This document shows, in pieces, positions 40,367 through 48,835 of a stretch of 64,000 nt of DNA. Position numbers and translations under genes: made by a program. Position 1 is the stretch's first letter; the number at the start of each line of letters is the position of its first letter. The notes beneath the pieces were generated by a model. That model ran no database searches and was not told the origin of the DNA. It was given only the letters and a program-made list of their open reading frames with translations. The DNA comes from an uncultured Luteitalea sp. Lineage in GTDB: Bacteria > Acidobacteriota > Vicinamibacteria > Vicinamibacterales > Vicinamibacteraceae. Location: assembly GCA_934541105.1 (NCBI GenBank), contig CAKTDA010000005.1, forward strand, positions 62,001 through 126,000. The letters run 5' to 3'.

Positions 40367-42871
40367 TCAGTAGATCAACTGGAATTCGGGCTTCATCAGC
40401 AGGGCCCACAACAGGTCGGCCACGCCGGTCCGCGACAGCCGGCCCGGACGATCGGGATCGGCGACCGCCGCTTCGGCGACCCGGCGCTCGGCGTCGGTTG
40501 GCCTGCGACCGAGCGCCTCGAGGAACAGGCGGTCCACGAGCGCGCGGGCGCTCCCGGCGCGCGCGGGCCCCGGGATCGGCAGGCCCGGTCGTGGTGGCCG
40601 GAGGCGTTCGACGTCGGGCTCGGCATCGAACACGAAGAAGCGCACGGCGGGATTGAGCGTGCCGCCAATCTCGGATCGCGGGTTGGCGACGTCCACGCGG
40701 CCACGGAAGCGGACGAAGTGCCGGCCCGCGATGTCGTACCGGAGCAGCGATGGCGCCTGCACGTGGAGCGTGTCGTCCTCGCCGTGTCGCGGGGCGTCGC
40801 CGCTGGCGGGCACGAGCGACGACAGCCGCGTGGTCGCGCCGTCCAGGTCGGTGAACACGGCGTCGGCCCACACCGGCCGCACGCGCTCGGGGACGTTCGA
40901 TCCGGTGTCGTGCACGACGAGCCACAGCGCCTCGGCGCCGGAGACGTCGATGTCGAAACCTCGCGGCTTCGGGGCGCGTCCGGCAATCGCCGCGGTGAAG
41001 CGGCTGTAGACGTCCGGCTGCAGTTGGCCAGTCAGGCGTTGCGCCCCCCGTTCCAGCCACTCGGTCAACTGCGTGCCGTTCACAAGCTCGAGCGCCTGCG
41101 GCGTCGTCGCATCGCTGGCGCGCACCGATGTCACCTGGTCGCGAATGGGGCGGCCGAGGGCGCGCGTCAGTGCGGTGGACGCCGCCCGCCACTCGCGCGT
41201 GTAGATGCCATCGGTCACGGGGTCGGAGTCGGTGCGCAGCACGGCGGGTGCGTCGGCGCGAGCGCGCGTGCGGCTGCGCGACGGCGCTGGCGTCGGCACC
41301 GCGCGCGTGTTCCATTCGCCAGTCAGCACGCCAATGGCATCGGCGAACTGCTCGGCGGTGAGGCGCCGCACTTCGGGCCCGGCAAACACGTACCCGCGCG
41401 CCGCCGGTTCCGCCTGGCGCGGCACGGCCGCGAGCTGATAGGCCTTCGACGTCAGGATCGTCCCGATCAGGTGCTGCAGGTCGTAGTCGTGCTCGACAAA
41501 GTCGCTCGCCAGCCAGTCGAGCAGTTCGGGGCTCCACGGCTCGGTGCCCATCTCGTCCGAGTCGGCGACGATCCCGTGGCCGACGAGCCGTGTCCAGACG
41601 CGGTTCACGATCGTACGGGGCATGCGGCCATTGCGCGAGTCGGTGAACAGGCGGGCCGCCGCCGCCCGCCGGTCCCGGAGCTGATTGCTCCGCGGCGTGG
41701 CCTGGACCTGCGGAAACGGGAACGCGGGGATGGCGTATTCGTCTCGCGCGACGTCGCAGCGATAGAGCTGCAGGCGCGGCTCTGGTGAGAAGTACGCCGC
41801 GAGCCCGTAGGCGTCCTTCAGCTTCCATCGGCTCACGAAGCTGTCGTGGCAGGCGTTGCACTTCATGTTCACGCCGAGGAACACCTGCGCCGTGTTCTGC
41901 GATGCCTGCATCCAGGGCGTCACGGCCGCACTCGTCTCACCGCGCCAGTTCACGCCCACGAGGAAGCCCGCCGGGTCGTCCTTGCGGACCGGGTTGAGCA
42001 GCGCGCGCACGAACTCGTCGTACGGGCGGTTGCGCTGCAGCGCATCGATCAGCCACGGGGTGATGCTCGTGCGTCGGTCGGTCTCGGCGAAGTAGGAGAC
42101 GTCGTCCTCGTTGCGCAGCAGGTCGTTCCAGAACGACATCCAGTGCTCGGCGTAGGCGCTGCGGTCGCGCAGCAACCGCGCGACGAGGCGCGCGCGCTTG
42201 TCGGGGGCCGGATCGGCAACGAAGGCCTCGATCTCCGCGGCTTCCGGCAGCAGCCCGCGCACGTCGAGGGAAACCCGACGGACGTACTGCGCATCGGGCA
42301 CGACGTCCGGCGGTGTCGCGTGCCGCCCTGTCCGCACGAGGTACGCGGCGACGATGCGATCGACGGGCAGGACCCATCCGTCCCATGTCGGTGCGGGCAG
42401 CGCCGGCGCGGTGAGCGTGAAGGGGGCCTCCCACGGCTGCGGTGCGGGCGGAGACGTCGGTGTCGCACGGGCGCCCTCGTCGATCCACGCCCGCAGCAGC
42501 GCCACCGTCGCCGCGTCGAGCGGGTCCTCGTCCTTGGGCATCCGCGGCTCGGTCGCGCCGGTGACGCGATCGATGAAGAGGCTTGCGCCGCTCGCGCCGG
42601 GACGGATGAGCGGGCCGCTCCGGCCGCCCTCGAGCAGGTCGGCGTACGTCGCAACCGAGAACCCGCCCTTGCGTGTCTCGCCGTCGTGGCAGTCCTCGCA
42701 GTAGGCGACGAGCACCGGACGGATCTGCGTCTCGAAATCGATGCGTCCTGTCGCCGCGGGCGCGGCATCGGGCGACTGCGGGTCGGCCGCCGAGGCCTGT
42801 GGCGGCTGCGCCCGCAGCACGGCCACCGCAAGCCATACCGCGGAGCCAATCACGAGAGCTGGCCGGAGCAT
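40367..42871 (-). CDS. Planctomycete-type cytochrome c protein with DUF1549 and DUF1553
   Basis: An 834-residue exported protein. Signal peptide (LVIGSAVWLAVAVLRA). PSCyt1 haem domain with YCEDCHDGETRKGG and PRMPKDEDPLD (about 55-135), then DUF1549/PSCyt2 (about 165-360: VDRIVAAYLVRTGR, RRVSLDVRGLLPEAAEIEAF, WMSFWNDLLRNED, GVNMKCNACHDSFVSRWK, a second CNACH), and DUF1553/PSD1 (RMPRTIVNRVWTRLVGHGIV to LLWALLMKPEFQLIY). An NPCBM-like beta insertion (about 620-760) splits the C-terminal part (AEALWLVVHDTGSNVPERVR). First gene of a two-gene operon with the DUF1501 gene. Confidence 0.93.
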   Translation of the reverse strand: MLRPALVIGSAVWLAVAVLRAQPPQASAADPQSPDAAPAATGRIDFETQIRPVLVAYCEDCHDGETRKGGFSVATYADLLEGGRSGPLIRPGASGASLFIDRVTGATEPRMPKDEDPLDAATVALLRAWIDEGARATPTSPPAPQPWEAPFTLTAPALPAPTWDGWVLPVDRIVAAYLVRTGRHATPPDVVPDAQYVRRVSLDVRGLLPEAAEIEAFVADPAPDKRARLVARLLRDRSAYAEHWMSFWNDLLRNEDDVSYFAETDRRTSITPWLIDALQRNRPYDEFVRALLNPVRKDDPAGFLVGVNWRGETSAAVTPWMQASQNTAQVFLGVNMKCNACHDSFVSRWKLKDAYGLAAYFSPEPRLQLYRCDVARDEYAIPAFPFPQVQATPRSNQLRDRRAAAARLFTDSRNGRMPRTIVNRVWTRLVGHGIVADSDEMGTEPWSPELLDWLASDFVEHDYDLQHLIGTILTSKAYQLAAVPRQAEPAARGYVFAGPEVRRLTAEQFADAIGVLTGEWNTRAVPTPAPSRSRTRARADAPAVLRTDSDPVTDGIYTREWRAASTALTRALGRPIRDQVTSVRASDATTPQALELVNGTQLTEWLERGAQRLTGQLQPDVYSRFTAAIAGRAPKPRGFDIDVSGAEALWLVVHDTGSNVPERVRPVWADAVFTDLDGATTRLSSLVPASGDAPRHGEDDTLHVQAPSLLRYDIAGRHFVRFRGRVDVANPRSEIGGTLNPAVRFFVFDAEPDVERLRPPRPGLPIPGPARAGSARALVDRLFLEALGRRPTDAERRVAEAAVADPDRPGRLSRTGVADLLWALLMKPEFQLIY

Positions 42872-42965
42872 GGGGATGAGGGTACTCCCCCTGCCACGGA
42901 ATCCTCACATCTGCGTCACAGCGCATCCACGTTCGGCACGTCAGATGAAGGCAGGAGGATGTGAC

Positions 42966-44201
42966 GTGACCAAGAGAACCATCTGGGCGGCGCTGGCCCT
43001 CGCAGGCGCAACGGCGGCTGCCACGGCCTACTGGGGGGACCGCACCGACGCCGCGGCTCCGGCGTTCACCACCGCCGCGGTGACCCGTGGCGCGGTCGTG
43101 GACGTCGTCGCGGCGACGGGCACGCTGCAGCCGGTGAAGACCGTGGACGTCGGCAGCCAGGTGTCGGGCGCGATTGCGTCGCTGCACGCCGACTACAACG
43201 ACCAGGTGCGCAAGGGGCAGGTCATCGCGCGGCTCGACCCGTCGCTCTTCCAGACGCAGGTCGAACAGGCCCGCGCCACGGTGCTGCGGCTGCAGGCCGA
43301 CGTCGAGCGCTCGCGGGTGGAACTGACCGACGCGCGCCAGAAGCTCGCGCGCGCCGAGGCCCTCTCGCGCGAGCAGTTGCTCGCGTCGAGTGATCTCGAC
43401 GTCGCCCGCACGACCGTGCTGCAGGCCGAAGCCGCGGTGAAGTCGGCGGAGGCGCAGGTCGTCCAGGCGCGTGCGTCGCTGAACCAGGTGCAGGTCAACC
43501 TCGGGCACACGACGATCACCGCGCCCATCGACGGCATCGTCGTCTCCCGGAGCGTGGACGTCGGCCAGACCGTGGCGGCCAGCATGCAGGCACCGACGCT
43601 GTTCGTGCTCGCGGGCGACCTGGCGCAGATGCAGGTGAACGCGAGCGTTGACGAGTCCGACATCGGGCGCATCGCCGCAGGGCAGCCCGTGACGTTCACG
43701 GTTGACGCCTATCCCGGCGACACCTTCAGCGGCACCGTGCGCCAGGTGCGGCTGGAGCCCGTCGTGACGCAGAACGTCGTCAGCTACGTGACCGTGATCG
43801 ACGTCGCCAACCCGGACCACAAGCTGAAGCCGGGCATGACGGCCGGCGTGTCGATCGAGGTGGCTCGCGCCGACGACGTGCTGCGGGTGCCCACCGCCGC
43901 GTTCCGGTTCCGCGGTCCCGAGGGTGCGGACACCGACGGGCCCGGCGCGACGGAGGGGCCAACCGTGTGGGTCCAGCGGCCGGAGGGACTGTCGCGCGTG
44001 CCGGTCACGCTCGGCATCTCGGACGGCACGACGACGGCCGTGACGAGTGGGGCGCTCGACGAGGACGCACGGGTCGTCACGGGAGCGACGGCCGTGTCCG
44101 CGTCAGCAAGCACGACATCGAGCTCGCCGCTGATTCCGCAGCGTCCCGGTCGGGCACGCAGCGGACAGGCAGGTGCCGGGGCATCCGGAGGTGCGCGATG
44201 A
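42966..44201 (+). CDS. Periplasmic adaptor of MacAB-like ABC exporter
   Basis: A 411-residue HlyD/MacA-type membrane-fusion protein. GTG 42966 follows AGGAGG (42953-42958) by seven bases and gives an N-terminal anchor (IWAALALAGATAAATAYW). VAATGTLQPVKTVDVGSQVS, GQVIARLDPSLFQTQVEQAR, a coiled-coil hairpin (about 95-180), TTITAPIDGIVVSRSVDVGQ and VPTAAFRFRGPEG are typical MacA features. The C-terminal 35 residues are Ser/Gly/Arg-rich and low complexity. Its stop overlaps the ATPase start (ATGA). With the next two genes it forms a complete MacAB-type exporter, apart from a TolC channel. Confidence 0.93.
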   Translation: MTKRTIWAALALAGATAAATAYWGDRTDAAAPAFTTAAVTRGAVVDVVAATGTLQPVKTVDVGSQVSGAIASLHADYNDQVRKGQVIARLDPSLFQTQVEQARATVLRLQADVERSRVELTDARQKLARAEALSREQLLASSDLDVARTTVLQAEAAVKSAEAQVVQARASLNQVQVNLGHTTITAPIDGIVVSRSVDVGQTVAASMQAPTLFVLAGDLAQMQVNASVDESDIGRIAAGQPVTFTVDAYPGDTFSGTVRQVRLEPVVTQNVVSYVTVIDVANPDHKLKPGMTAGVSIEVARADDVLRVPTAAFRFRGPEGADTDGPGATEGPTVWVQRPEGLSRVPVTLGISDGTTTAVTSGALDEDARVVTGATAVSASASTTSSSPLIPQRPGRARSGQAGAGASGGAR

Positions 44202-44956
44202 ACGCGGCAATCGCGGTCGAACAGCTCGTGAAGACCTATACCGTCGGCGAGAGTGCCGTGCAGGCATTGCGCGGCGTCACGCTCGACGTCCAGCCCGGCG
44301 AGTTCGTCGCGCTGACGGGACCGTCGGGGTCGGGCAAGTCCACGTTCATGCACCTGCTCGGCTGCCTGGACCGGCCGACGAGCGGGGTGTATCGGCTCAA
44401 CGGACGCGACGTCTCGTCGCTCGACGGCCGTGCCCTCGCGGCGGTGCGCAATCGCGAGATCGGCTTCGTGTTCCAGGGCTTCAACCTGCTGCCCCGCACG
44501 TCGGCGCTCGAGAACGTCGAGTTGCCGATGCTGTATGGCCAGGCGGTGCCGGCGCGCGAGCGGCGTGAGCGTGCGGCTGCGGCCCTCGAAGCCGTCGGCC
44601 TCGGCGCGCGGCTCGACCACCACCCGAATCAGCTGTCGGGCGGGCAGCAGCAGCGTGTCGCGATTGCGCGCGCGCTCGTGAACCGCCCGTCCGTGCTGCT
44701 CGCCGACGAGCCGACGGGCAACCTCGACACGCGGACGAGCATCGAGGTGATGGGCATCTTCCAGCGGCTGAACGCGGATGGCCTCACCGTGCTGCTCGTC
44801 ACGCACGAGCCCGACATCGCGGAGTACGCCACCCGCATCGTCGCCTTCCGCGACGGACGCGTGCGGGCCGATCGGCCGGTGACGGTCCGACGACGCGCCG
44901 AGACGGACCTGGCTGCGCTCGAGGCGCAGCCCGACGTCGAGGCACTGAGTGCATGA
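44198..44956 (+). CDS. ABC exporter ATPase, MacB/LolD family
   Basis: A 252-residue ATP-binding subunit. Walker A GPSGSGKST (residues 42-50), Q-loop GFVFQGFNLLPR, signature LSGGQQQRVAIARAL, Walker B VLLADEPTGNLD, H-loop LLVTHEPDIAEYA. LolD/MacB subfamily features: MHLLGCLDRPTSGVYRLNGR and LDTRTSIEVMGIF. An Ala/Glu-rich tail extends about 20 residues past the fold. Start ATG 44198 overlaps the adaptor stop. Confidence 0.95.
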   Translation: MNAAIAVEQLVKTYTVGESAVQALRGVTLDVQPGEFVALTGPSGSGKSTFMHLLGCLDRPTSGVYRLNGRDVSSLDGRALAAVRNREIGFVFQGFNLLPRTSALENVELPMLYGQAVPARERRERAAAALEAVGLGARLDHHPNQLSGGQQQRVAIARALVNRPSVLLADEPTGNLDTRTSIEVMGIFQRLNADGLTVLLVTHEPDIAEYATRIVAFRDGRVRADRPVTVRRRAETDLAALEAQPDVEALSA

Positions 44957-44966
44957 GGGAACCGAC

Positions 44967-46187
44967 ATGTCCATCCTGAACACGTTGATCGTCGCGGTGC
45001 GCGCGTTGCGCCGCAACACGCTCCGTACGGCGCTCACCGCGCTCGGCATGGTGATTGGCGTGGCCGCCGTGATCGTCATGGTCGCGATCGGCACCGGGGC
45101 CCGCGACTCGATCGAGTCGCAGATCCGGAACGCCGGCTCCAACATCGTCACGGTGAATGCGGGGGCCGGGATGGGGCCGGTGCGCGGCGGGCAGGGCGCC
45201 ACGCGTACGCTGACCGCCGGCGACGCGCAGGCCATCCGCGCGCAGGTGCCGGGCGTGCGCTACATGTCGCCCGGGCTCAACCAGCGGACGCAGGTGATTG
45301 GCGCCGCCGGCAACTGGAACACGCAGGTGCAGGGCACGAGCGAGGAACTGCCGGCCATTCGCGCCTGGGCGCTGCAGTCTGGCGCGTACTTCACGCACGA
45401 GGACGTCACGCGGGCCACGAAGGTCGCGGTGCTCGGGTCGATGGCGCGCGACCAGTTGTTCGGCGTCGGCGTGGACCCGACGGGCGCGACGATCCGCATC
45501 GAGAACCAGCCGTTCCGGGTGCTCGGCGTCATGACGAGCAAGGGCCAGTCGGCGATGCCCGGGCAGGACCAGGACGACACGGTGCTCGTGCCGTACACGA
45601 CCGTGCAGAAGAAGCTGCAGGGCGTGCAGCACGTGTCGAGCATCACGATCTCGGCCGACGACGGAGTATCACTGCCGCAGATGACCGCGTCGATCGCCGA
45701 GGTGCTCCGCCGGCGTCACCGCATCGCGCCGGGCCAGGAGGACGACTTCTCGGTGCGCACGCTCGAGGAGTTCGCGACGATGCTGACGTCCACGACGACG
45801 ACGATGACGTCGCTGCTGGCGAGCATCGCGGCGGTCTCGCTGCTCGTCGGGGGCATCGGCATCATGAACATCATGCTGGTCTCGGTGACTGAGCGGACGC
45901 GCGAGATCGGCCTGCGGCTCTCGGTTGGCGCGAGCGATCGCGACGTGCTGCGACAGTTCCTCGTCGAGGCGATGGCCCTGTCGCTCGTCGGCGGTGCGAT
46001 TGGCGTGGCGCTCGGGTTCGGCGCGTCACGTCTCGTGACCGCGTGGATGCAGTGGGCGACGACGGTCACCTGGGACGCCGTGGGCCTGTCGTTCGGGTGC
46101 GCAGCCGCGATTGGCGTGTTCTTCGGCTTCTATCCGGCGCGCAAGGCGGCGTCGCTGAGCCCGATCGAGGCGCTGCGGCACGAGTGA
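44967..46187 (+). CDS. ABC exporter permease, MacB/FtsX family
   Basis: A 406-residue membrane subunit with the MacB arrangement: one N-terminal TM helix (TALTALGMVIGVAAVIVMVA after LRRNTLRT), a large periplasmic MacB-PCD domain (about 50-270), then three C-terminal TM helices (LLASIAAVSLLVGGIGIMNI, the FtsX motif SVTERTREIGLRLSVGASDR, and two more) and the closing PARKAASLSPIEALRHE. ATG 44967 has GAGGGA seven bases upstream; a GTG at 44949 is less likely. Probably exports a peptide, lipoprotein or antibiotic. Confidence 0.95.
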   Translation: MSILNTLIVAVRALRRNTLRTALTALGMVIGVAAVIVMVAIGTGARDSIESQIRNAGSNIVTVNAGAGMGPVRGGQGATRTLTAGDAQAIRAQVPGVRYMSPGLNQRTQVIGAAGNWNTQVQGTSEELPAIRAWALQSGAYFTHEDVTRATKVAVLGSMARDQLFGVGVDPTGATIRIENQPFRVLGVMTSKGQSAMPGQDQDDTVLVPYTTVQKKLQGVQHVSSITISADDGVSLPQMTASIAEVLRRRHRIAPGQEDDFSVRTLEEFATMLTSTTTTMTSLLASIAAVSLLVGGIGIMNIMLVSVTERTREIGLRLSVGASDRDVLRQFLVEAMALSLVGGAIGVALGFGASRLVTAWMQWATTVTWDAVGLSFGCAAAIGVFFGFYPARKAASLSPIEALRHE

Positions 46188-46199
46188 GCACGCGGGACG

Positions 46200-46221
46200 G
46201 CCGCCGGACGGATCCGGCGGC
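46200..46221. terminator. Bidirectional hairpin terminator
   Basis: GCCGCCGGA (46200-46208), loop CGGA, TCCGGCGGC (46213-46221). A 9-base perfect stem in the 33-base space between the convergent ABC permease and UnbU-like genes, reaching the first base of the latter's stop codon. Confidence 0.6.
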
Positions 46222-47030
46222 TACACCGTTTCCGCGACCTCGACCCGTGCAGCTGGCGCCACGGCCGCGGCCCGTCGCCGTGCATACGCAATCTCCACGA
46301 GGTTCGCGGCGGGGCCGACGATGAAGAGCGCGTAGTAGGGCGCGTGGACGAACTCCATGTGCCGGAACACGGCCTCGAGTGCGGCGACGAGGAAGGCCAC
46401 GAGGCACTGCCCCCAGCGCGTGTGCACGCTCGTCTTCGGGTCCGTGATCATGAAGAAGATGAACAGCTGGTACATCGGGCCGGTGATTGGCGCGACTTCG
46501 GCCAGCAGCGGATGGCCCGTGACCGCCGACCGCAGCACCGCGAACCCGAGGAACGACGCCACGTAGGTCAGCGTGACGTGGAAGCGGCCGAGCGACCCGA
46601 TGATGGCCGCGCCGAAGACCCACACGACCGCCATCGGCAGCAGCGTGTTGCCCCACTGTACGCTGAGGCTCGCCACCGTGTCGGACGCGAGCACCAGCAT
46701 CGCGACGATGCCCAGATTCGACGGGTTCCAGATGTGGCGCCCATCCACGCGGATCAGGTACTTGGACGTGATCGAGATTGCCGCGCAGAGTGCGTACGGC
46801 CAGAACTCCGGCGACCGCACCAGCATGCCGATGCTGATGCCCGAGACGTAGGCGCTCGCCAGGTGTGGCCAGCGGCCGAGGAAGATGCGGCCGAGTGCGA
46901 GCTCGACGAGGATCGACGTCCCGATGGCCAGCCCGGTGCGCGACCAGCTCTCGAGGAAGCCGAACGTCACCTGCCCGACGAGCAGGACGATCGTGACGAG
47001 GATGGGTGCGAGGTAGCGCTTGTCGATCAT
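46221..47030 (-). CDS. UnbU-like / RnfD-NqrB family integral membrane protein
   Basis: A 269-residue membrane protein with about eight hydrophobic helices. It matches the NQR2/RnfD/RnfE superfamily: SYLIRV-like KYLIRVDGRHIWNPSNLGIV, ALGRIFLGRWPHLASAYVSG, AAIIGSLGRFHVTLTYVASF, and MYQLFIFFMITDPKTSVHTR, where the conserved D-P-K-T-S lies near the flavin/ubiquinone region of the family. It is the last gene of the six-gene ATGA-coupled operon; its ATG overlaps the UnbV gene stop. In enediyne clusters UnbU, a predicted membrane protein, accompanies UnbV; the pairing here is the same. No other Rnf/Nqr subunits are near, so electron transport as part of a classical Rnf complex is unlikely. Confidence 0.85.
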   Translation of the reverse strand: MIDKRYLAPILVTIVLLVGQVTFGFLESWSRTGLAIGTSILVELALGRIFLGRWPHLASAYVSGISIGMLVRSPEFWPYALCAAISITSKYLIRVDGRHIWNPSNLGIVAMLVLASDTVASLSVQWGNTLLPMAVVWVFGAAIIGSLGRFHVTLTYVASFLGFAVLRSAVTGHPLLAEVAPITGPMYQLFIFFMITDPKTSVHTRWGQCLVAFLVAALEAVFRHMEFVHAPYYALFIVGPAANLVEIAYARRRAAAVAPAARVEVAETV

Positions 47031-48835
47031 GCCGGCTCCTTCAGCGCGTGCACCCGGCCGAGTGCCGGGCCGGTGATGTCCTGCGTCTTGCCCGACGGCC
47101 AGCGCACGACGACGCGCTCGATGGCATCGGCCTGCCCGAGCCCGAAGTGCAGGCGGCGCTGGTTCTGGGCGCAGAAGCCCGACCCGCCCAGCACTTCCTG
47201 CACCTGCTGCCGGCCGTCCCAGTGCACCGTGACCTGCGCGCCAATCGCGTTCCGGTTCGTGCACCGCGTATCGACAGGCGTGTCGGGCCGACACGCGCCT
47301 TCGAGGTCGAAGCCGATCCAGTGACGGCCCGGCGCGACCTCGTTGCGATAGAGCAGCAGCGGCCCGCGCTGGTTCGCGATCACGACGTCGAGCACGCCGC
47401 GGTTGCCGAAGTCGGCAAGCGCCACCGAGCGGCCGTCGTGCCTGTCGGCAACGCCGACCATCGGCGCAACGTCCACGAACCGTCCCGCGCCATCGTTGAT
47501 CCAGACCCGCGAGGTCTGGTACCCGGCGAGGCTCCGCGCGCCCATGTCCGGCCAGTTCTTCGCGTCCGAGATCACGATCTCGTGCCCGCCGGCCACCTTC
47601 GAATAGTCGTACCAGTAGCTCTCGGTCCGGGATGCCGAGACGTACCCGTTCACGAGGTAGATGTCGAGCGTGCCGTCGTTGTTCAGGTCGCCGAACTGCG
47701 CGCCGAAGCTCCAGCCGCCGAGGGCGACGTTGGTCGCGCTGGCCATGTTCTCGTAGAAGGGGAGCCCGCCCTTGCCTGTCGACGTCGGCACCCAGAGGTT
47801 GTTGCCCTGGATCAGGATGCCTTCCTCGGAGATGTTCGACACGTAGATGGCGAACCGGCCCTGGTTGAACACGTCGCCGACCGACGCGTTCATGCCGCTC
47901 TTCGGCGAGAAGCCGACGCCGGTCTCGCGGCCCGCCTCGCGGAAGCGCCCGCCCTCGTTGACGAACAGCTCCGAGACGCCGTAGTCGTTGGCGACGAAGA
48001 TGTCGGGACGGCCCGTGCCGCGCAGGTCGGCAGCCACGGCCGCAAGCGCCCAGCGCGTGGAGGTGAGCCCCACGCGCTCGCTGACCTCCTCGAAGCGGCC
48101 GCCGCCAAGGTTCCGGAACAGGTACTTGCGGCCGCCGTTGCGCGCGTACTCGAAACTCTCCGGCATGATCTTCGTCGTCGGCACGTCCCAGAGGTTGACG
48201 TCCTCGGCGTAGTAGCCGCCCATGAAGAGATCGAGGCGCCCGTCGCTGTCGAAGTCGAGCCAGATCGCCGAGTTGACGTTGGCCCACGCCGGCAGCCCTG
48301 CCGAGTCGCCGACGGGCGTGAACGCGTGCCCGCCATCGTTGCGGAACAGTTGCTGACGGCCCCAGCGGTAGATCAGCACGTCGTCGAAACCGTCGTTGTC
48401 GTAGTCGCCCCACGCCGAGCCCATCGAGACGCCGTCGGAACGCTCGTTGAGCGCGGCAAGGCCGAGCGCACCCGCGATCTCGTCGAAGGTCCCGTCGCCG
48501 CGGTTGCGATAGAGCCGGTTCAGCGAGCCCTCGCGGCTGTTGGTGACGTAGATGTCGGCGTGCCCGTCGGCGTCCACGTCCACGACGGAGACGGCGGCGC
48601 CCATCGACGCGACCTGCGGCATGATGTGCGCGAGCTTCTCATCGAACGTCGGGCCTTCGTGCTCGAAGTCGAGCCCCGCGGCGCGCGCCGATTCGGTGAG
48701 GCGGAATCCGTAGGGCGAGCCGCCGGCCGTGTCACTGGCCTCGAGGGCGGGGCGGCCGGCGCGGCGGATCATCCAGGGCGTCGCCAGCATGGCGACGAAG
48801 AGCACGGCGAGCAGGGGGCGGGCGTAGCGGGTCAT
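47027..48835 (-). CDS. Exported VCBS/FG-GAP protein with ASPIC/UnbV domain
   Basis: A 602-residue secreted protein. N-terminal signal or anchor (PLLAVLFVAMLATPWMI). Beta-propeller of FG-GAP repeats with Ca-loop motifs (VVDVDADGHADIYVTN, WGDYDNDGFDDVLIY, WLDFDSDGRLDLFMGG, FGDLNNDGTLDIYLVN). The C-terminal ASPIC/UnbV domain is NRNAIGAQVTVHWDGRQQVQ, EVLGGSGFCAQNQRRLHFGL, AIERVVVRWPSGKTQDI. Its start overlaps the stop of the larger ASPIC gene and its stop overlaps the UnbU-like start, both as ATGA. Function of the domain is unknown; UnbV is a conserved gene of enediyne clusters. Confidence 0.93.
   Translation of the reverse strand: MTRYARPLLAVLFVAMLATPWMIRRAGRPALEASDTAGGSPYGFRLTESARAAGLDFEHEGPTFDEKLAHIMPQVASMGAAVSVVDVDADGHADIYVTNSREGSLNRLYRNRGDGTFDEIAGALGLAALNERSDGVSMGSAWGDYDNDGFDDVLIYRWGRQQLFRNDGGHAFTPVGDSAGLPAWANVNSAIWLDFDSDGRLDLFMGGYYAEDVNLWDVPTTKIMPESFEYARNGGRKYLFRNLGGGRFEEVSERVGLTSTRWALAAVAADLRGTGRPDIFVANDYGVSELFVNEGGRFREAGRETGVGFSPKSGMNASVGDVFNQGRFAIYVSNISEEGILIQGNNLWVPTSTGKGGLPFYENMASATNVALGGWSFGAQFGDLNNDGTLDIYLVNGYVSASRTESYWYDYSKVAGGHEIVISDAKNWPDMGARSLAGYQTSRVWINDGAGRFVDVAPMVGVADRHDGRSVALADFGNRGVLDVVIANQRGPLLLYRNEVAPGRHWIGFDLEGACRPDTPVDTRCTNRNAIGAQVTVHWDGRQQVQEVLGGSGFCAQNQRRLHFGLGQADAIERVVVRWPSGKTQDITGPALGRVHALKEPA

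Noticed and set aside
46221..47030. Reading the membrane protein as a subunit of an Rnf or Nqr complex
   Set aside because: None of the other five subunits is nearby, and the gene is coupled to UnbV/ASPIC genes instead.
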